Below are positions 1 through 7,142 of a DNA stretch of 7,411 nucleotides, piece after piece. This DNA comes from an uncultured Collinsella sp. (lineage in GTDB: Bacteria > Actinomycetota > Coriobacteriia > Coriobacteriales > Coriobacteriaceae), in NCBI GenBank assembly GCA_900758845.1, contig CAAESW010000065.1, positions 1 through 7,411 on the forward strand, in the 5' to 3' direction. The position numbers and the translations under genes are program-made. The notes beneath the pieces were generated by a model that saw only the letters and a list, made by a program, of their open reading frames with translations, made no database searches and was not told where the DNA came from. The stretch's first letter is position 1, and each line of letters opens with the position of its first letter.

Positions 1-60
1 CCGTGGGAGGCCAGGGCGCCGCTGACCGGTGGACGGCACCGAGCCGTACGCTTGAACTGA
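1..60 (+). other. 3' tail of an unidentified upstream transcription unit
   Basis: These bases precede a strong terminator, so they should be the end of a plus-strand transcript that begins outside the window. One frame is open from base 1 to a TGA at 58-60 (19 codons, ending in AVRLN), and the stop lies only 3 bases before the terminator stem, as for a protein gene. The same stretch also folds locally (ACGGC at 33-37 with GCCGT at 43-47), so the 3' end of a structured RNA is equally possible. I do not recognise either, and no start or ribosome-binding site is visible. Confidence 0.25.
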
Positions 61-63
61 GAA

Positions 64-92
64 GGGGGAGGCCTCGCGGCCTCCCCCTTTTT
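64..92 (+). terminator. Strong intrinsic terminator of the upstream unit
   Basis: A perfect 10-bp GC-rich stem (64-73 with 78-87) closes a TCGC tetraloop and is followed directly by five T residues (88-92). This is a textbook Rho-independent terminator. It separates the upstream unit from the acpS operon. Confidence 0.92.
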
Positions 93-142
93 GCGTTTAC
101 GGGCTTTTGTCTCACATAGTAGCTGTGTTTTATAACCCTCGT

Positions 143-172
143 TTGTCGCATCTTCTGTGAACGGGCTACAAT
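143..172 (+). promoter_or_regulatory. Predicted sigma-70-type promoter of the acpS operon
   Basis: A TACAAT -10 box (167-172, five of six consensus bases) lies 18 bases downstream of TTGTCG (143-148, four of six against TTGACA). Transcription would start near 179, giving a leader of only about 20 bases before the acpS start. It sits between the upstream terminator and the first gene, the only sizeable gap before the operon. No operator or riboswitch is apparent, so constitutive housekeeping expression is the simplest reading. Confidence 0.65.
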
Positions 173-191
173 AACTTAGTCTGTGCGATAT

Positions 192-199
192 GGAGGTGA
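192..199 (+). promoter_or_regulatory. Ribosome-binding site that fixes the acpS start
   Basis: GGAGGTGA is a near-complete Shine-Dalgarno match. Its GGAGG core ends 5 bases before the ATG at 202. A second in-frame ATG at 190 overlaps this site by one base and cannot use it, so 202 is the better start. Confidence 0.85.
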
Positions 200-201
200 A
201 C

Positions 202-741
202 ATGGCTGAAGCTGGTATCGGCGTTGATATCGTCGAGATTTCCCGCATGAAATCAATTCTTGAAAAGACGCCGTCGTTTGCTCGGCGTGTGTTTACCGAA
301 GATGAGCGTGCGTATTGCGATGCATCATCGCGTCCCGCTGCTCACTATGCGAGCCGCTTTGCTTCGCGCGAGGCGGTGCTTAAAGCTCTCGGCACGGGTT
401 TTAGTCAAGGCGTTGGTCGCAAGGATGTTTCGGTAACGCGTGATAAACTCGGCAAACCGAAGGCGCTGCTTTCGGGCCGTGCACTCGAGATCGCTCATGA
501 GCTTGGTGTTGTTGAGGTCGCTCTTTCTATTACGCTTACAGGAGACTTGGCCGTTGCGAATGCCATCGCGATTACCGAAGATGCTCGGCCTAAGCCAAAA
601 GATGAAAAGGTGAGCACCAAGAAACGCGTTGCGCAGACATTTAAAGAGGCTCGCTCTGTTTTAGATGAGCTTGAGCAGCTGCAGAATTCAGCATTGACGG
701 AGCACCTGGGCGATGCTTCGCAAGATACGCTAGGAGCATAG
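202..741 (+). CDS. acpS: Holo-[acyl-carrier-protein] synthase with C-terminal extension
   Basis: AcpS transfers 4'-phosphopantetheine from coenzyme A to a serine of apo-acyl carrier protein in the cytoplasm, activating it for fatty acid synthesis. The product is 179 residues. The family core is clear: GIGVDIVEI at 5-13 with metal ligand D9, FTEDE at 31-35, and SRFASREAVLKALGTG at 51-66 with metal ligand E57. Two oddities stand out. The late SITHT motif known from Bacillus subtilis (His105) reads SITLT at 109-113, so the usual histidine is Leu112. The protein also continues about 55 residues past the usual 120-125, in a charged tail with a predicted helical, coiled-coil-like stretch (about 142-166). 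The start at 202 follows the Shine-Dalgarno sequence. It is the first gene of the operon, and its stop abuts the nnr start. Family assignment is firm; full catalytic competence is inferred. Confidence 0.93.
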   Translation: MAEAGIGVDIVEISRMKSILEKTPSFARRVFTEDERAYCDASSRPAAHYASRFASREAVLKALGTGFSQGVGRKDVSVTRDKLGKPKALLSGRALEIAHELGVVEVALSITLTGDLAVANAIAITEDARPKPKDEKVSTKKRVAQTFKEARSVLDELEQLQNSALTEHLGDASQDTLGA

Positions 742-2358
742 ATGAAACCGGTTTTGAGTACCGAAGAAGTCGTTCGTCTCGAGGATATCATCGAACGCGA
801 AGGGACTTCGAAGGCCGAGCTTATGGAGCTAGCGGGTGAGTTTGCCGCCAACGAGGTCTTGAAGCTCAATCCCGATCGGGTTCTCGTTCTGGTCGGTTTT
901 GGTAATAATGGCGGCGACGGTTGGGTTGCCGCCGATATCCTGAGCCATAAGGGTGTGGACGTGGATATCGTTTCTCCGGTTGAACCGGATGAGATTCCTG
1001 CTGCTCTGGCACGTCATGTTGCTCGTCGTACTGCCGGCCGCGATGTGCACGTTTGCGTCGGCCCCTCGCGTGATGAACTCGAGGTTTTGATCGATAAGGC
1101 CGATGTTGTTGTCGATGCCATTTTTGGTACCGGTTTTCACGGGAATCTGCGTGCGCCGTTCTCCATCTGGATTCCTACGGTCAATGAATGCGCCGACTGT
1201 GTCGTATCCATTGATGTCCCCTCGGGCCTGAATGCCGAGACGGGCGTTGTTGATGACGACTGCATTCGTGCCGAACATACGGTGACGATGATTGCGCCCA
1301 AGATTGGTCTGTATAGCGCTGATGGCCCTGAGTATGCTGGCGATTTGATCTGCGGCAATCTTTACGACCGTCTTGACGAGGTCATCGATGATGTCGACCA
1401 CGCCGCCGAGATTGTCGAGCCCGGTGACTTAGTTGATTTCTTTGCTCCACTTCCTACGAATATCGATAAGTATTCCCGTGGCTCTGTGCTTATTGTCGCC
1501 GGATCTGCGCAATATCCTGGTGCTGCCATTATGGCGGCCAAGTCTGCAGCTCGCGCGGGTGCTGGTTACGTGGCAGTCGCGGCTCCTGACGCCTGCGCTA
1601 ATCTTATTCGCATGGCACTTCCTTCGATTCCCGTCTTTGCTATTCCGTCTGATTCCCGCGGCTCCTTTGGCGCCGCTGCGCGCATGACGGTGTGCGAGAT
1701 TGCAAAGAAGTACAGCTGCGTACTGTGCGGTCCCGGTATGACGACGTCTGCCGGCGCTATGCAGGTGGTTTCGGGCTTGCTCGAGCTTGATGTGCCGCTT
1801 ATTTTGGATGCCGATGCACTCAACTGCCTTGCTAAGATTGCCATTGACGGTATTGATAGTAACCCCGAGATGTATCGTCGCGAGCAGCCGTTGGTTATGA
1901 CGCCGCACTATCGTGAGCTTTCGCGTCTGGTTGCCGGTGACGAGGTGAACGACCTTGGTACCGCGATTGCAGCCGCGCAGAAGGTTGTCTGGGCTGCAGG
2001 CTCCGACAATCTGGTGGTCATTGCCAAGGGGCCGACGACGGCTATCTGTGGCGTTGAGCGTGTGCTGCTGCCACTTTCGGGTCCGGCTTCTCTGGCAACT
2101 GCCGGTTCGGGTGATGTTCTCGCGGGTATTTTGGCCGGCACGCTTGCCACCATGCGCGACGAGATGGATCGTTGGGAGTTGCTGTATTCGTACGCCGTCG
2201 CACTTCACAGCTACGCCGGTTTTGCCGCGGCGACGGAGTATGGTGAGAAGAGCGTTATCGCGACCGATCTTATCGACTTGATTGGTCCTGCCATGGAGCT
2301 GGCAGCAAAGGATGCGCTCGAAGATCTGGGAATCATGGACGAAGGGTCGGATGACTAA
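742..2358 (+). CDS. nnr: Bifunctional NAD(P)HX epimerase / ADP-dependent NAD(P)HX dehydratase
   Basis: This is a metabolite repair enzyme. The N-terminal half (YjeF_N, NnrE-type) interconverts R- and S-NAD(P)HX. The C-terminal half (NnrD-type, ribokinase-like fold) dehydrates S-NAD(P)HX back to NAD(P)H using ADP. At 538 residues it has the usual length of the fused bacterial form. The epimerase domain (about 1-220) shows GNNGGDG at 54-60, DAIFGTGF at 125-132 and SIDVPSGLNAETG at 156-168. The dehydratase domain (about 230-520) shows KYSRGSVLIVAGS at 243-255, LDADAL at 355-360, MTPHYRELSRL at 386-396, AKGPTT at 428-433 and ATAGSGDVLAG at 452-462, with D458 in the catalytic GSGD position. The start is an ATG directly after the acpS stop, 5 bases from an AGGAG (732-736) inside the acpS coding end, so translation is probably coupled. 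Confidence 0.96.
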   Translation: MKPVLSTEEVVRLEDIIEREGTSKAELMELAGEFAANEVLKLNPDRVLVLVGFGNNGGDGWVAADILSHKGVDVDIVSPVEPDEIPAALARHVARRTAGRDVHVCVGPSRDELEVLIDKADVVVDAIFGTGFHGNLRAPFSIWIPTVNECADCVVSIDVPSGLNAETGVVDDDCIRAEHTVTMIAPKIGLYSADGPEYAGDLICGNLYDRLDEVIDDVDHAAEIVEPGDLVDFFAPLPTNIDKYSRGSVLIVAGSAQYPGAAIMAAKSAARAGAGYVAVAAPDACANLIRMALPSIPVFAIPSDSRGSFGAAARMTVCEIAKKYSCVLCGPGMTTSAGAMQVVSGLLELDVPLILDADALNCLAKIAIDGIDSNPEMYRREQPLVMTPHYRELSRLVAGDEVNDLGTAIAAAQKVVWAAGSDNLVVIAKGPTTAICGVERVLLPLSGPASLATAGSGDVLAGILAGTLATMRDEMDRWELLYSYAVALHSYAGFAAATEYGEKSVIATDLIDLIGPAMELAAKDALEDLGIMDEGSDD

Positions 2359-2360
2359 TC

Positions 2361-3506
2361 ATGAATAAAGCCGATTTGACGCGCTGGTCCTGGGTCGAGA
2401 TCGACCGCGGGGCGCTCCGTCGCAACACGAGGGCCTATAAGAACTTGTTGAATCCACGTCAGCGCTTGTGTTGCGTGGTCAAGGCCGATGCTTATGGTCA
2501 TGGAGCTGTTGAGTGCGCCAAGATCATGTATTCGGCTGGTGCCGACATGTTTGCCGTGGCGACGGTTAACGAGGGCGTTGAGCTCCGACAGGGCGGGATT
2601 ACGAAGCCCATCCTCATCCTAAGCGAGCCGCCTATCGAGGCCATTCCGACGTTGCTCGAGTTTGATATCATGCCCTCGGTCTATACGTCTGACTTTGCTC
2701 TTGCGTATGGCGAATGTGCCGTCGCGGCGGGCAAGGTGGGCAAGTATCATCTCGCCATCGAGACGGGCATGAACCGCATTGGCGTACATTACACGCAGGT
2801 GCTCGACTTTGTCCGCGGTATTAATTTCCATCGCGGTATTCAGTGCGACGGCGTATTTACGCACTTCGCCACGGCCGATGAACCTTCGGGCTGGGACTAC
2901 AAACTGCAGTGTCAGCGCTTTACCGAGGCCGTTCAGGCCATTAAGGATGCGGGCTTTGAGTGCGGTATCGTGCACTGCGCCAATACGCCGTCCTCGATGC
3001 TCGACCCCTCGATGCATTTTGATATGATTCGCGCCGGCGTTGGCTTGTATGGCATGCAGCCGTGCGAGCTGAGTGGCCGCGTGATGCAGCTTGATCCCGT
3101 TATGAGCGTCCATGCGCGCGTGACGCGCGTGGCACACCCTGCGATGGGTGAGGGCGTGGGCTACGGCTTTACCTACCGCGTACCGCGCACGCGCGTTCAG
3201 ATCTGCACGCTGCCGATCGGTTATGCCGACGGCCTATCGCGTACGCTTTCCAATCGTATGGATGTGCTGTATCGCGGCGAGCGCGTGCATCAGGTTGGCA
3301 ATATCTGCATGGACCAGTTTATGGTCGCCATTCAGTCCAACCCGGCACACGAGATTCCCGAGGCCGAGTATGGTGACGAGATGATTATTGTCGGCCGCGA
3401 TGGCGATGCCGAGATCACTATGGACGAGATGGCCCGACTGCGCGGAACGATTAACTACGAGGTCGCCTGCGGCTTTGGCATGCGTCTCGACAAGGTCTAC
3501 GTGTAG
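2361..3506 (+). CDS. alr: Alanine racemase (PLP-dependent)
   Basis: Alr interconverts L- and D-alanine and supplies D-Ala for peptidoglycan precursors in the cytoplasm. The 381-residue product has the normal length and both domains. The N-terminal TIM barrel carries the PLP lysine K41 in VVKADAYGHG (39-48), the MNRIG motif (137-141) and the phosphate-binding region around RAGVGLYG (224-231). The C-terminal beta domain carries the second catalytic residue, Y268, in GVGYGFTY (265-272), with IGYADGLSR (286-294) and NICMDQFMV (314-322). The start lies 2 bases after the nnr stop. The only Shine-Dalgarno-like sequence (GAAGGG, 2341-2346) is about 14 bases away, so initiation probably depends on ribosomes finishing nnr. 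The nnr-alr pairing is common in actinobacteria and Firmicutes. Confidence 0.97.
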   Translation: MNKADLTRWSWVEIDRGALRRNTRAYKNLLNPRQRLCCVVKADAYGHGAVECAKIMYSAGADMFAVATVNEGVELRQGGITKPILILSEPPIEAIPTLLEFDIMPSVYTSDFALAYGECAVAAGKVGKYHLAIETGMNRIGVHYTQVLDFVRGINFHRGIQCDGVFTHFATADEPSGWDYKLQCQRFTEAVQAIKDAGFECGIVHCANTPSSMLDPSMHFDMIRAGVGLYGMQPCELSGRVMQLDPVMSVHARVTRVAHPAMGEGVGYGFTYRVPRTRVQICTLPIGYADGLSRTLSNRMDVLYRGERVHQVGNICMDQFMVAIQSNPAHEIPEAEYGDEMIIVGRDGDAEITMDEMARLRGTINYEVACGFGMRLDKVYV

Positions 3507-3514
3507 GAGCCGCT

Positions 3515-4135
3515 ATGGGCGTCATGCACATTCCCGGCCATACCCATCAGGCGCCACGTGAGGTCGCACTCGAGGAAATTGGGGCCGTTCTGGGCGATTG
3601 TCACCTCTGCCAGCTCTACCAGTCGCGTCATAACATTGTGTTTGGTGTGGGCAATCCCCGTGCCCGTGTGATGTTTATTGGCGAGGCGCCGGGCCGCAAT
3701 GAGGATTTGCAAGGCGAGCCCTTTGTCGGCGCAGCGGGTGAGGACCTCAACGGCATTTTGTCGCTGGCGGGGCTCAAGCGCGAAGACGTCTACATTGCCA
3801 ACGTGCTTAAGTGCCGCCCGCCGGGAAACCGCAATCCGCGTCCCGAGGAAGTGCTGGCTTGCTCGCCGTTTTTGCGTGAGCAGATTCGAAGCATCTGGCC
3901 CGATATTATCGTGACGCTCGGCAACCCCGCGACGCACTTTGTGCTTAAGACCGAGATTGGCATTACTAAGCTGCGCGGCAGGTTCCACCAGATGGGGCAT
4001 TTTGTAGTAATGCCCACGTTCCATCCGGCAGCAGCGCTACGCAATCCGGCGTGGCAGGAACTGCTGGAGGAAGACTTTAAGATGCTGGGCGACTATCTGG
4101 AGCGACATCCCGCACCAGAGGACGCCTCGGAATAA
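3515..4135 (+). CDS. Family 4 uracil-DNA glycosylase with 4Fe-4S cluster
   Basis: This enzyme excises uracil from DNA, starting base excision repair of deaminated cytosine. At 206 residues it has typical family 4 (UDGa) length. Motif A is GEAPGRNEDLQGEPFVG (56-72), with AGEDLNGIL following; the segment YIANVLKCRPPGNRNP (93-108) and the late motif HPAAALRNP (170-178) are also characteristic. Four cysteines placed as the family requires, C29 and C32 (CHLC), C100 and C116, should ligate a 4Fe-4S cluster. The N-terminus (about 1-20) is poorly conserved. Its Shine-Dalgarno AGGAG (3505-3509) overlaps the alr stop codon TAG, and the start is 5 bases further on, so the two genes are tightly coupled. 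It sits between alr and the t6A genes, which adjoin each other in mycobacteria, suggesting an insertion into an older gene order. The tandem TAA stops lie at 4133-4138. Confidence 0.94.
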   Translation: MGVMHIPGHTHQAPREVALEEIGAVLGDCHLCQLYQSRHNIVFGVGNPRARVMFIGEAPGRNEDLQGEPFVGAAGEDLNGILSLAGLKREDVYIANVLKCRPPGNRNPRPEEVLACSPFLREQIRSIWPDIIVTLGNPATHFVLKTEIGITKLRGRFHQMGHFVVMPTFHPAAALRNPAWQELLEEDFKMLGDYLERHPAPEDASE

Positions 4136-4147
4136 TAAGGAGCATAT

Positions 4148-4654
4148 ATGTCCCTGGAGCGCCTGGGGGTAGGTACTTACAAAACGACTTGCGCTGCCGA
4201 TACGGAGTACTTTGGCGAGCTAATTGCACCGTGCCTTGAGGACGGCGATGTGCTCATCCTGACCGGTGGCCTGGGGGTGGGCAAAACTCACTTTACCAAG
4301 GGCGTCTCGCGCGGGCTGGGCGATGGGCATATGGTTACGAGCCCTACGTTTGCGCTCATGGCCGTTCACGATCAAGGTCGTATTCCGCTGTTTCACTTTG
4401 ATCTATACCGCCTGGAGCATACCTACGAGCTCGAGGATACGGGCATTTTCGATGTGCTGGGCTATGAGGGTGCTTGCCTGCTGGAATGGGGCGAACAATT
4501 CCAGGACGAGCTGACGGATGAGTATCTTTCGGTGACGCTCAAGCGTGATGAGGGCGACAGTGATGTGCGAACGATAACGCTCGAGGCGCACGGTGACCGC
4601 GCAATGGAGCTTTCCCATTTGATTGATAAGGCTGTACAAGATGAGCTTGCATAA
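4148..4654 (+). CDS. tsaE: tRNA t6A biosynthesis ATPase TsaE
   Basis: TsaE is the P-loop ATPase that supports multiple turnovers of the TsaB-TsaD complex making N6-threonylcarbamoyladenosine at position 37 of ANN-decoding tRNAs. The 168-residue product has usual family length. It shows the Walker A loop GGLGVGKT (40-47, K46), the SPTF motif (65-68), HFDLYRL (83-89) with acidic D85, and the family-typical LLEWGEQ (111-117) with E113. A clear AAGGAG (4137-4142) stands 5 bases before the ATG. The gene ends inside the next one: its TAA at 4652-4654 lies 14 bases into the TsaB-RimI-TsaD frame. That places TsaE directly with its partner proteins and predicts coupled synthesis. The C-terminal 30 residues are variable in the family. 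Confidence 0.95.
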   Translation: MSLERLGVGTYKTTCAADTEYFGELIAPCLEDGDVLILTGGLGVGKTHFTKGVSRGLGDGHMVTSPTFALMAVHDQGRIPLFHFDLYRLEHTYELEDTGIFDVLGYEGACLLEWGEQFQDELTDEYLSVTLKRDEGDSDVRTITLEAHGDRAMELSHLIDKAVQDELA

Positions 4655-7025
4655 CGACAACGCGCTGGTGGTGGCGCTCGATACCTCGACCGACATGCTT
4701 GCCTGCGCGGCAAGCTGGATTGATGGGCAGACGGGCGAGACGAAGCTCGTGAGTGGCGACCACATGTGTCGCCGTCACGCCAACGTTGAGCTCGTGAATA
4801 CCGTTGATGGCGTGCTGGCTCAAGTCGGTCTGGATCGCAGCGATGTTGGTTGCTACGTGGTCGGCCGCGGCCCGGGGTCGTTTACGGGTGTGCGCATCGG
4901 CATCTCCACTGCCAAGGGCCTCGCGCGCGGTGCCAATGTTCCGCTGCTGGGCGTGTCGACGCTCGACGCTTGCGCTTGGACGGCGTGGAAGGCTGGCGTG
5001 CGCGGCAAGCTTGGTATCTTGGCCGATGCCATGCGCGGTGAGGTATATCCGGCACTATATATGCTGGGCGATGAGGGTCCCGAGCGTCAATTTGAGCGCG
5101 AACACGTGGTCAAGGCCGCCGTGGCGCTCGATGAGTGGCGCCGAGCAGCGGACTGGGACCAGGTTCAGCTGACCGGTGACGGTCTCGTGCGCTATGGCAA
5201 GCTGCTGGGTGAGGACGAGACCGCCCGCTGCGTGGAGCGCGACCTGTGGTGGCCTTCGGGCGAGGGCTTGCTGCTCGCGCACGCTGCGGGTGACGGCGAT
5301 CCGGCTCGCGTCCTGCCGATTTACACGCGCCTTTCGGATGCCGAGGAAAACGAGCGCAAGCGTCTTGGTCTTGCCGAGAGTGCGCAGAGCGAAATTACGG
5401 GCGTTGCCGATGAGCTCGCCGGTCGTCATCTGCAGTTCCGTCCCATGGGCGCGGCGGATGCCGAGGGCGCGAGCGCGCTAGAGGCTGCCTGCTTTGAAGG
5501 TGCCGGACACGAGGCGTGGACGCCGGGCATGTTCCTGTCCGAACTGGGCGAGGACGTCGCTGCGCCGCGTAGTTGGTGGGTGGCACACGACGACGGCAAG
5601 CTGCTGGGCCTTGCCGGCGGTATGGTCGTGGACGGTGATGTGCAGATTCTGGATGTCGCCGTCGACTCGGCACATCGCCGTGAGGGCATTGCCCGCAAGC
5701 TGCTGTCGCATGTGAGCTATGATGCCCAGATGCTCGGCTGCACCACGGCTTCGCTCGAGGTCGAGGACGGCAACGAGGGCGCGATTGCGCTCTATGCCGC
5801 TCTGGGCTTTACCGAGGTGGGTCGTCGTCGTGGCTACTACGGTGTCGGCAAAGACGCCATCGTCATGACGGCCCCACTTCCCCTCGTACTTCCGGTCGAT
5901 AACGCCTCGCCCGAGCCGACGGCAGCCGAGCAACGCGTATGGCCGCTGCCTGCGCCTGGGCGCTCCGAGGGGGAGCGCGCCGAAATTGAGCGCCGCCGCC
6001 TGGTGCTCGCTATCGAGAGTTCCTGCGACGAGACGGCCGTGGCGATTATCGATGCGGATGGCAATATGCTGGCCAACCAGGTGTCGACACAGATTGATTT
6101 TCATGCCCGCTTTGGCGGCGTGGTGCCCGAGATCGCCTCGCGCAAACACGTTGAGGTGATTGTGAGTGTCGTGGATGCGGCGCTCGAGGATGCCGCAGCA
6201 TCGCTTGGTCTTGAGGGTGGAGCCATTGCTCCCAGCGAGCTTGCCGCCGTGGGCGTGACACAGGGTCCGGGCCTGGTGGGCGCCCTCGTGGTGGGCGTTG
6301 CCTTTGCCAAAGGCTTTGCCTACGCTGCCGGTAAGCCGCTCGTATGCGTCAACCATCTGGAGGGGCACCTGTTTGCCAACCTGCTGGCGCAACCCGACCT
6401 CAAACCGCCGTTTATCTTCACGCTTGTCTCGGGTGGGCACACCATGCTCGTGCACGTGAAGGCGTGGGGCGACTACGAGGTGCTCGGTGAGACGCTCGAC
6501 GACGCTGTGGGCGAGGCCTTCGACAAGGTAGCCAAGGCGTTGGGTCTGGGCTATCCCGGTGGCCCCATCATTTCCAAGCTGGCCGAGACGGGCAACCCCA
6601 AGGCGATCGATTTCCCCCGTGCGCTTAACAGCAGGGGAGACTATCGCTTCTCGCTTTCGGGCCTTAAAACCGCTGTGACGCTCTACATTGAACAGGAGAC
6701 CAAGGCCGGGCGCACGATTCACCTGCCCGATCTGGCAGCTTCGTTTGAGGCAGCTGTCTTTGACGTGCAGTACAAGAAGGCCAAAAACGCATTGCACGCT
6801 ACCGGATGCAAGGAATACTGCATCGGTGGCGGCGTCTCGGCCAACCCGCATCTGCGCGAGATGATGATCAAGAAGCTTGGGCGTCAGGGGATTCGCGTAA
6901 CGGTGCCGCCCTTGTCTGCCTGTACCGATAACGCCGCCATGATCGCGGAGGTCGCTCGCCGTAAATTCGACCGAGGTGAAATCTCGCCGTTCGACGTCGA
7001 CGCCGATCCGAACATGACGCTGTAG
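4641..7025 (+). CDS. tsaD: TsaB-RimI-TsaD fusion: t6A synthase subunits plus protein acetyltransferase
   Basis: One 794-residue chain contains three normally separate proteins. Residues about 8-240 are TsaB, the TsaD partner: VALDTST (11-17) and GRGPGSFTGVRIG (75-87). Residues about 263-412 are a GNAT acetyltransferase of the RimI type, which in Escherichia coli acetylates the N-terminus of ribosomal protein S18. It has the acetyl-CoA loop RREGIA (346-351), and E373 (LEVEDGN) and Y385 (LYAALGF) match E. coli catalytic E103 and Y115. A proline-rich linker (about 411-452) leads to full-length TsaD (about 454-794), the threonylcarbamoyl transferase. It has IESSCDET (458-465), metal-site NHLEGH (H572, H576), SGGHT (597-601), GGGVSAN (729-735) and CTDNAAM (761-767, D763). 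ATG 4641 is preferred, with AAGG 9 bases upstream. A TTG at 4623 would add six residues but has no clear ribosome-binding site. All key residues appear intact. Confidence 0.95.
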   Translation: MSLHNDNALVVALDTSTDMLACAASWIDGQTGETKLVSGDHMCRRHANVELVNTVDGVLAQVGLDRSDVGCYVVGRGPGSFTGVRIGISTAKGLARGANVPLLGVSTLDACAWTAWKAGVRGKLGILADAMRGEVYPALYMLGDEGPERQFEREHVVKAAVALDEWRRAADWDQVQLTGDGLVRYGKLLGEDETARCVERDLWWPSGEGLLLAHAAGDGDPARVLPIYTRLSDAEENERKRLGLAESAQSEITGVADELAGRHLQFRPMGAADAEGASALEAACFEGAGHEAWTPGMFLSELGEDVAAPRSWWVAHDDGKLLGLAGGMVVDGDVQILDVAVDSAHRREGIARKLLSHVSYDAQMLGCTTASLEVEDGNEGAIALYAALGFTEVGRRRGYYGVGKDAIVMTAPLPLVLPVDNASPEPTAAEQRVWPLPAPGRSEGERAEIERRRLVLAIESSCDETAVAIIDADGNMLANQVSTQIDFHARFGGVVPEIASRKHVEVIVSVVDAALEDAAASLGLEGGAIAPSELAAVGVTQGPGLVGALVVGVAFAKGFAYAAGKPLVCVNHLEGHLFANLLAQPDLKPPFIFTLVSGGHTMLVHVKAWGDYEVLGETLDDAVGEAFDKVAKALGLGYPGGPIISKLAETGNPKAIDFPRALNSRGDYRFSLSGLKTAVTLYIEQETKAGRTIHLPDLAASFEAAVFDVQYKKAKNALHATGCKEYCIGGGVSANPHLREMMIKKLGRQGIRVTVPPLSACTDNAAMIAEVARRKFDRGEISPFDVDADPNMTL

Positions 7026-7083
7026 CTGGTACGGCGCGGTCCCCGGACGGAGGGGCCGGATATAAGGTTTCCTGCTCTACAGT

Positions 7084-7142
7084 CCTGCGCAAGACGAAGG
7101 CCACATTAAGTGGCCTTCTTTGCGTGCGGAACTCGCGATAAA
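7084..7142 (+). repeat. 59-bp terminator-bearing repeat, copy A
   Basis: The unit consists of a 12-base left flank (CCTGCGCAAGAC), a 23-base hairpin (7096-7118) and a 24-base right flank ending in GATAAA. Its reverse complement recurs at 7353-7411. Both flanks are identical between copies (36 of 36 bases), and all differences lie in the hairpin stem. Its last three bases are shared with the right arm of the 33-bp inverted repeat. Confidence 0.9.
7096..7121 (+). terminator. Probable terminator of the acpS-tsaD operon
   Basis: A perfect 9-bp stem (7096-7104 with 7110-7118) closes an ATTAA loop and is followed by TTT and then GCG. It is the first simple hairpin downstream of the last gene and points the right way. 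The U-tract is short, so efficiency may be moderate, and it is nested inside the 33-bp inverted repeat. Confidence 0.6.

Noticed and set aside
190..192. Upstream ATG as the acpS start
   Set aside because: It overlaps the Shine-Dalgarno sequence that correctly spaces the ATG at 202, and the added residues (MEVN) encode that site.
93..201. Riboswitch or attenuator before acpS
   Set aside because: The predicted transcript leader is only about 20 bases, too short for a known riboswitch, and the only terminator lies upstream of the promoter.
1429..2208. 259-codon minus-strand frame opposite nnr
   Set aside because: It is antisense to clear dehydratase motifs, and its composition (rich in Arg, His, Asn and Thr) is that of a shadow frame.
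4623..4625. TTG start for the TsaB-RimI-TsaD gene
   Set aside because: There is no good ribosome-binding site before it, whereas ATG 4641 has AAGG at 9 bases and begins close to the conserved TsaB N-terminus.
5478..6851. Long minus-strand open frame of 457 codons opposite the RimI/TsaD domains
   Set aside because: It lies wholly opposite a well-supported gene, is a typical antisense shadow of high-GC coding DNA, and its translation shows no recognisable motif.
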